NCBI GenBank assembly: GCA_025331565.1
Contig: JAFREQ010000040.1
Coordinates: 4,327,001 to 4,391,000 of the forward strand
Direction: 5' to 3'
Length of the DNA stretch: 64,000 nt
DNA from: Holacanthus passer
Lineage: Eukaryota > Chordata > Actinopteri > Pomacanthidae
This document shows, in pieces, positions 59,752-64,000 of this stretch. Made by a program: the position numbers and the translations under genes. The notes under the pieces were generated by a model. That model worked only from the letters and a program-made list of their open reading frames with translations, had not been told where the DNA came from and made no database searches. Every line of letters begins with the position of its first letter. The stretch's first letter is position 1.

Positions 59752-62700
59752 TCAGTCACTGCACAGTCTTATAGGATTATTCCCAATAATCCCCAGCTCG
59801 TACAAGATGGATAGAGTGGCAAAGAGGATGTAGCAGATGAGAGAAACTATTCCCAACTTCCAGTCCAACTTCCATCCGTTAATGTGAACGGATACAAAAA
59901 GGAAGACGATGGAAAGGAGGAGTGTGCAGGAAATGAAGACCAGTCCAGTGCTGTTGACCTCTACGGGGTTGTTAGTATCCACAAAGGCGGTCTTGATGAA
60001 CCAAGGCAGGCCCAGGCACAGCATGTCGAAAACATTAGAGCCCACAATGTTGGACATGGCCATGTCAGCTTTGCCTGATGAACAGAAAACATTTATTCAG
60101 ACAGAATTTCAGTATTTAAGATGGTTGTAATTTGTAAGTGGCTGATGGGGAAAATGAGTAGGACAAGTAAATGAAGGATCAATAGTTTGTTTGGTCTTGG
60201 CTCGCCTCAAACTATATCCAGGACAGATTTGATTTGCAGCTGACATAACAGTGACACTGATATTTTTACAATTCTACAATTTCATTTAGCAGACGCTTTT
60301 ATCCAAAGAGATGTACATCTGAGAGTAAATACAACACAAGCAAGGATCTAGTCAGGAGAAAACAACCTGGATAAGTGCCATAAAACAAAGTTCAAGTTAG
60401 ATTGGGCCTATGCCTACAGACAGTGAGGAGGGAATACATTAACAATACAATTTTTTTTAATTTTTTAAATTTTTTTCTCAAGTGCCAAGGTGTTCAGTGA
60501 AGAGCTGAGTCTTTAGTCTTTTCTTAAAGACTGAGAGGGACTCTGCAGTTCGACCACAGTTAGGTAACTCGTTCCACCATCAGGGAACCACAGAGGAGAA
60601 GAGTCTAGCTATCGCCCTCGGGCCCTTTTGATATTTACCTTCTCTGGCCACCATCACACTGGCCACAGTGTCAGGTATACTGGTTCCAGCAGCAAGAAGA
60701 GTGAGGCCCATGACTGTGTCAGGAATGCCCAGGGTCTCACCTATGTAAACAAAATAGGAACCCAAAATCAGTCCTCCAACAACATCCAGCTAAGTAGAGA
60801 ACAGCAGCTGGTATTAACTGTGGTTACAGGGTTAATAAATTATCTCTGCAGGCAGGACCGTAGCCAGGAATTTAGAAATACTGAGGTCATAAGGCTAAAT
60901 TCCCTCAGCAGAACCACACCCACCCAAGAAATATTTTCAATGAAGATATTCCTTTATTAGTCCCACAACGGGGAAAGAAGAATTATCCACTAACTTAACT
61001 CTTACCTTGTAAAAAAAAAAAACCCCAACATGTTTTATTCATTCTTTAACTGTAAATCTTTTCTCTTGCATTACGTGCTGGTGCCAGATATGTAATTCTG
61101 GTGGAGTAATTCCTTTCATTTAAGTCTAAACATATTAGAATGAGCCTTACAAAATCCCAAAGGGTGAAATGTGTGTAATCCTTGAATGTAAACTCCTTTT
61201 CAATGTCACTGTACACCCTGTAAATTTCCAGAAAAATTATATATTATATGACCTCGTGTCCTCAACTATGACTCTGATTAGAGTCCATAGTAGGAAAAAT
61301 TATAAGTCTTAAGCTCCACTGATTCCCAAATATTAACACTTCCAATGAATCTTTACCATCTTGCCCGTACATTGCAACTTGTCATGAGTTCTCTGAATCT
61401 CACATACTGTTTATACCTGCTTGGTCCCATGCCTGCTCTTTCATAAGACTAACCTCTCCATCCATGTGAGACTATCTGACGACTACGGGATAATAATCTC
61501 ATTATACTTCAGTAGACCTTCCTCCATCACATGATGAAGCTGCCCTTTTAGTCTGATCCTAGTTCAGTTTTACAGTTTACGTCTCTTTTGTAGATGGGGG
61601 TTTGTAAAACTGTTCCTGGACCCGTGCCTCTGGGTCTTTGTGTATATACACTCAGGGCTCACATGACTGTGCTTCCTTAAGGGTGAAGCAGGCTTCTAAT
61701 CCTGCTGTGGCTGGGTCGGCACATGGCCCACTGGAGCTACAAGAACCCCCCTCTTAACTTTTCAGGACAATGGCATCTCAGGAATTAGCCAGCAGACCAA
61801 CATGTGATTCTACTCTGCAAATGAGACATTTTTTCTCATGAGTTTCAAACACTTGTGATCCACAAAGGCTGATTTCCACCTGCAACTCAGCTGAAAAGAC
61901 AGAGAAAATGCAGTTACAGTTAAAACAATGATCTTACCAACGACAGTGACCATCCACACCAGTATGTATGTGAAACCTGAGATCCACACAGCTGACATGA
62001 GGAAGGTCACCATGAACCATTTCTTCCAGAACCGTCTCCTGCAGTCAGGGATGGTCAGGAAAAGCAGAGTGATGATGGGCAGAGACAGAACCCACAGGAT
62101 CCGTTTCAGGTCGCTCTCCGGCACGGCAAACACGCTTTTATGCTCTGCTGGGCGAACATGTTTATAAGTGGATTTGTGTCACATGATCAGGGGTCATATA
62201 GGCGGACGTGTCATGTTGAAAATACTGGAAAACTGTGCATGTGTCGCTAAATCTTTACCATCAGGAATCTCATTGAGTCCATGCAGGCTGAGGGACAGGT
62301 GAGAGTATCCCGAGTCATCCTGGAAGATCCCACTGTCTGTTCTGGAGCGGCTGTGGACTCGCAGGCTGGTGTCGTCGTTCCAGCCCATCAGAGGCTGCGT
62401 CTCCCTCTTCTCGCCCGATCCTTTGCCCAGACAGGTGCAGCAAGGGCTCAGCTTCCTCAGGACGAACTCGCTGATGCGAAGGTCGAAGCACAGAACCACA
62501 ATGTAGACGCCGTAGACCAGCAGCAGACAGGCGGCGTCGTACCTGGAAACAAAAAACACAGTTTGAGCAATAAGAATTATTTTTGACTTTGGGAACAGAT
62601 AAAAGTGGTGAAAAGTCTAAAGGAAAGATTCACTTATTAAGCTATTTCAAGAAAGAAAGAAAAGAAAGACAGAGTTTTCCACCAAAATCCCATGGCCTAC

Positions 62701-63846
62701 TTTAGAGAATGGACCTTGCTCAGGTGTCATCACGTGACCAAAGTACAGGACCTTTGTCATGTGATAACATCTGAGCAAGTTGCTAAAAAAAGGCTGTGGA
62801 ATACGGTTGAAAACTCTGGCAATATCTAATCCAATGGACCTTGCTTTTACACAGAAAACACACAGTGTATAAATGACCACAAAAAGTGTCTTGTGTCTAA
62901 TTGAGCAATTTTTAAAATTGTTTAAATGATGGATAAAGGAGACTATTTTCAGGGTTGGTTTCAAATCTGGAAATCTGTCTCTTGTTCTTGTCCCCTGCTT
63001 TGGTGTTGTTGCCTTGTTTCTCTTATTAGGTCTCTTTATTAAACCATGTTACTTTTTATGACAATTTGGTTTTGATTTCTTTATTTTACAACAAAATTCA
63101 GCTTTTATGAAACTCCATATCTTGATCATAAAAAAAACCTGTGTTCTTTATCAGCTAATACTGTCTCACTATCAAACAAAATGAATCCCATTACACGTGG
63201 AAGTATTTTATCAATGCTGAATGCTACTGCGATTGTTGTGTTTATGACTTGATATTGCGTTATTCAAGCGACATTTATTGCTCTTTATAATAAATGTCAG
63301 TGAGTCACAGAACTGTGCAAGACAGTTGTTTTGTGATTTATCTTCATTTGTTGTTATCGGTGTCACAAGAGGAAATAAACTGCTGCATCTGCCTCGGTCT
63401 TTTACAACCACCTTTCATTGAGGTAGTGTAAGGTCTGAAGATCATGTAACCATATCCTGATGTTAAGTTAGTGCAAACAAAGACACTCACCAGTACACTC
63501 TGTTATCAGAAATGATGGCAATAACAGCAGCGACACTGATACCATAAGCCAGGCAGTCCCTGAACAGTGGCCAACAGGTGAGGCGGCCTGCCTGATAAAG
63601 CAAACAAAATTAAATGGTTGACAGCTTATGAAACACAATGTATACAACGATTCTTCTGCTTTGACCCAGTAAAGGTGCTGCTCTTATGTACAAGTAGTCA
63701 GCAGTTGGGTAATCTTTGTCTGAATATTGTGTCAGAACGTACCATAGAGGCCAAGATTCCACATGCGGCACAGATTCCTAGCAGGTTGTACACCGCTGAT
63801 CCCACGATGGTGCTGACCCCAATGTCTCCCTTTGTCACAAACACAC
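59752..63846 (-). CDS. slc24a5: K-dependent Na/Ca exchanger NCKX5 (golden), 3' part
   Basis: Intracellular (melanosome/trans-Golgi) potassium-dependent sodium/calcium exchanger required for melanin pigmentation; its loss causes the zebrafish golden phenotype. Six exons visible, in transcript order: 63743-63846, 63491-63591, 62259-62542, 61938-62147, 60639-60740, 59752-60074; 373 aa to the stop. The first visible exon finishes the alpha-1 repeat (GDIGVSTIVGSAVYNLLG). The central loop has PLMGW, SRTDSGIF and DSGYS. The alpha-2 repeat reads GLTLLAAGTSIPDT and MAMSNIVGSNVFDML. The C-terminus is LYELGIIGNNPIR. Upstream exons lie outside the window. The acceptor of exon 61938-62147 is a CAGCAG tandem, so its first three bases may be skipped. 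Confidence 0.95.
60282..60630. repeat. Teleost interspersed repeat inside an slc24a5 intron
   Basis: Begins with TTTAGCAGACGCTTTTATCC and continues with a block containing GGGACTCTGCAG, GTTCCACCA and GAACCACAGAGGAGAAGAGTC. I know this combination as a common dispersed sequence in fish genomes. Its right edge falls within about 10 bp of the splice donor of slc24a5 exon 60639-60740. Class not determined. Confidence 0.6.
60949..60977 (-). repeat. Possible LINE 3' tail remnant
   Basis: On the minus strand the short stretch reads TTTCCCCGTTGTGGGACTAA followed by TAAAGGAA, similar to 3' ends of fish non-LTR retrotransposons as I remember them. No reverse transcriptase frame nearby. Confidence 0.35.
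61100..61930. other. slc24a5: slc24a5 intron, gene-free stretch
   Basis: Part of the intron between exons 61938-62147 and 60639-60740. No exon, RNA gene or clear repeat recognised. Confidence 0.6.
62543..63490. other. slc24a5: slc24a5 intron, gene-free stretch
   Basis: Intron between exons 63491-63591 and 62259-62542. AT-rich; the open frames here show no similarity that I recognise. Confidence 0.6.
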
Positions 63847-64000
63847 CTGACACACATGAAGAGCACATCTTAGCTTTGAGGAGAGGGAAATACAGGCAAA
63901 ATAATGAAATGCTGAGAGGAAAAATGTCCTAATCGAAGGCCGCAGTCAGTCCCTTTCTGTTCCCATATGGCCGTGAAGTCACAGTTCATCAGGTGGGGAA

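Noticed and set aside
1..64000. tRNA, rRNA, microRNA, CRISPR or prokaryotic features
   Set aside because: Nothing with a convincing fold or consensus was seen, and the DNA is clearly vertebrate nuclear.

Overview
The window is vertebrate nuclear DNA from a ray-finned (teleost) fish. Genes are split into many short exons with GT...AG introns, UTRs and polyadenylation signals, introns are compact (often 80-150 bp), and there are (CA)n/(CT)n tracts and teleost-type interspersed repeats. Six protein-coding genes are recognised from translated exons: fbn1 (+, 3' half), dut (-), slc12a1 (-), ctxn2 (-), myef2 (+) and slc24a5 (-, 3' part). From memory this is the same order and relative orientation as human 15q21.1 (FBN1-DUT-SLC12A1-CTXN2-MYEF2-SLC24A5), which supports orthology independently of protein similarity.

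Layout. 1-21.3 kb: the last 31 exons of fibrillin-1, from cbEGF21 through the RGD-bearing TB4 module to the furin site and the C-terminal propeptide (asprosin region), with a polyA signal at 21219. The last exon carries an apparent one-base frameshift. 21.6-23.7 kb: dUTPase, six exons, with two E2F-type sites upstream. 24-26.9 kb: intergenic, probably including the slc12a1 3' UTR. 26.9-38.3 kb: the kidney-type Na-K-2Cl cotransporter NKCC2, 26 coding exons (1040 aa by my exon sum), with a TATA/CCAAT promoter and an HNF1-like site. 38.3-43.6 kb: intergenic. 43.66-43.90 kb: cortexin 2, one coding exon. 43.9-48.6 kb: intergenic between divergent ctxn2 and myef2. 48.8-58.8 kb: myef2, an hnRNP M-like RNA-binding protein with three RRMs, 17 coding exons (574 aa), including an 8-nt microexon and a U12-type intron. 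59.3-64 kb: the melanosomal/trans-Golgi K-dependent Na/Ca exchanger slc24a5 (golden), last six coding exons; its 5' exons lie beyond the window.

The genes are not one pathway: extracellular matrix (fbn1), nucleotide metabolism (dut), renal salt transport (slc12a1), a neuronal membrane peptide (ctxn2), RNA binding (myef2) and pigment cell ion exchange (slc24a5). I found no new multi-gene system. The points worth a second look are at gene-structure level: the fbn1 frameshift, the myef2 microexon and U12 intron, the slc12a1 N-terminus without the RFxV kinase-docking motif, a repeat abutting an slc24a5 splice donor, and clusters of GCTAAC/GTTAGC words at the dut and myef2 promoters. Exon coordinates were placed by hand from splice consensus, phase and homology; database comparisons are from memory.
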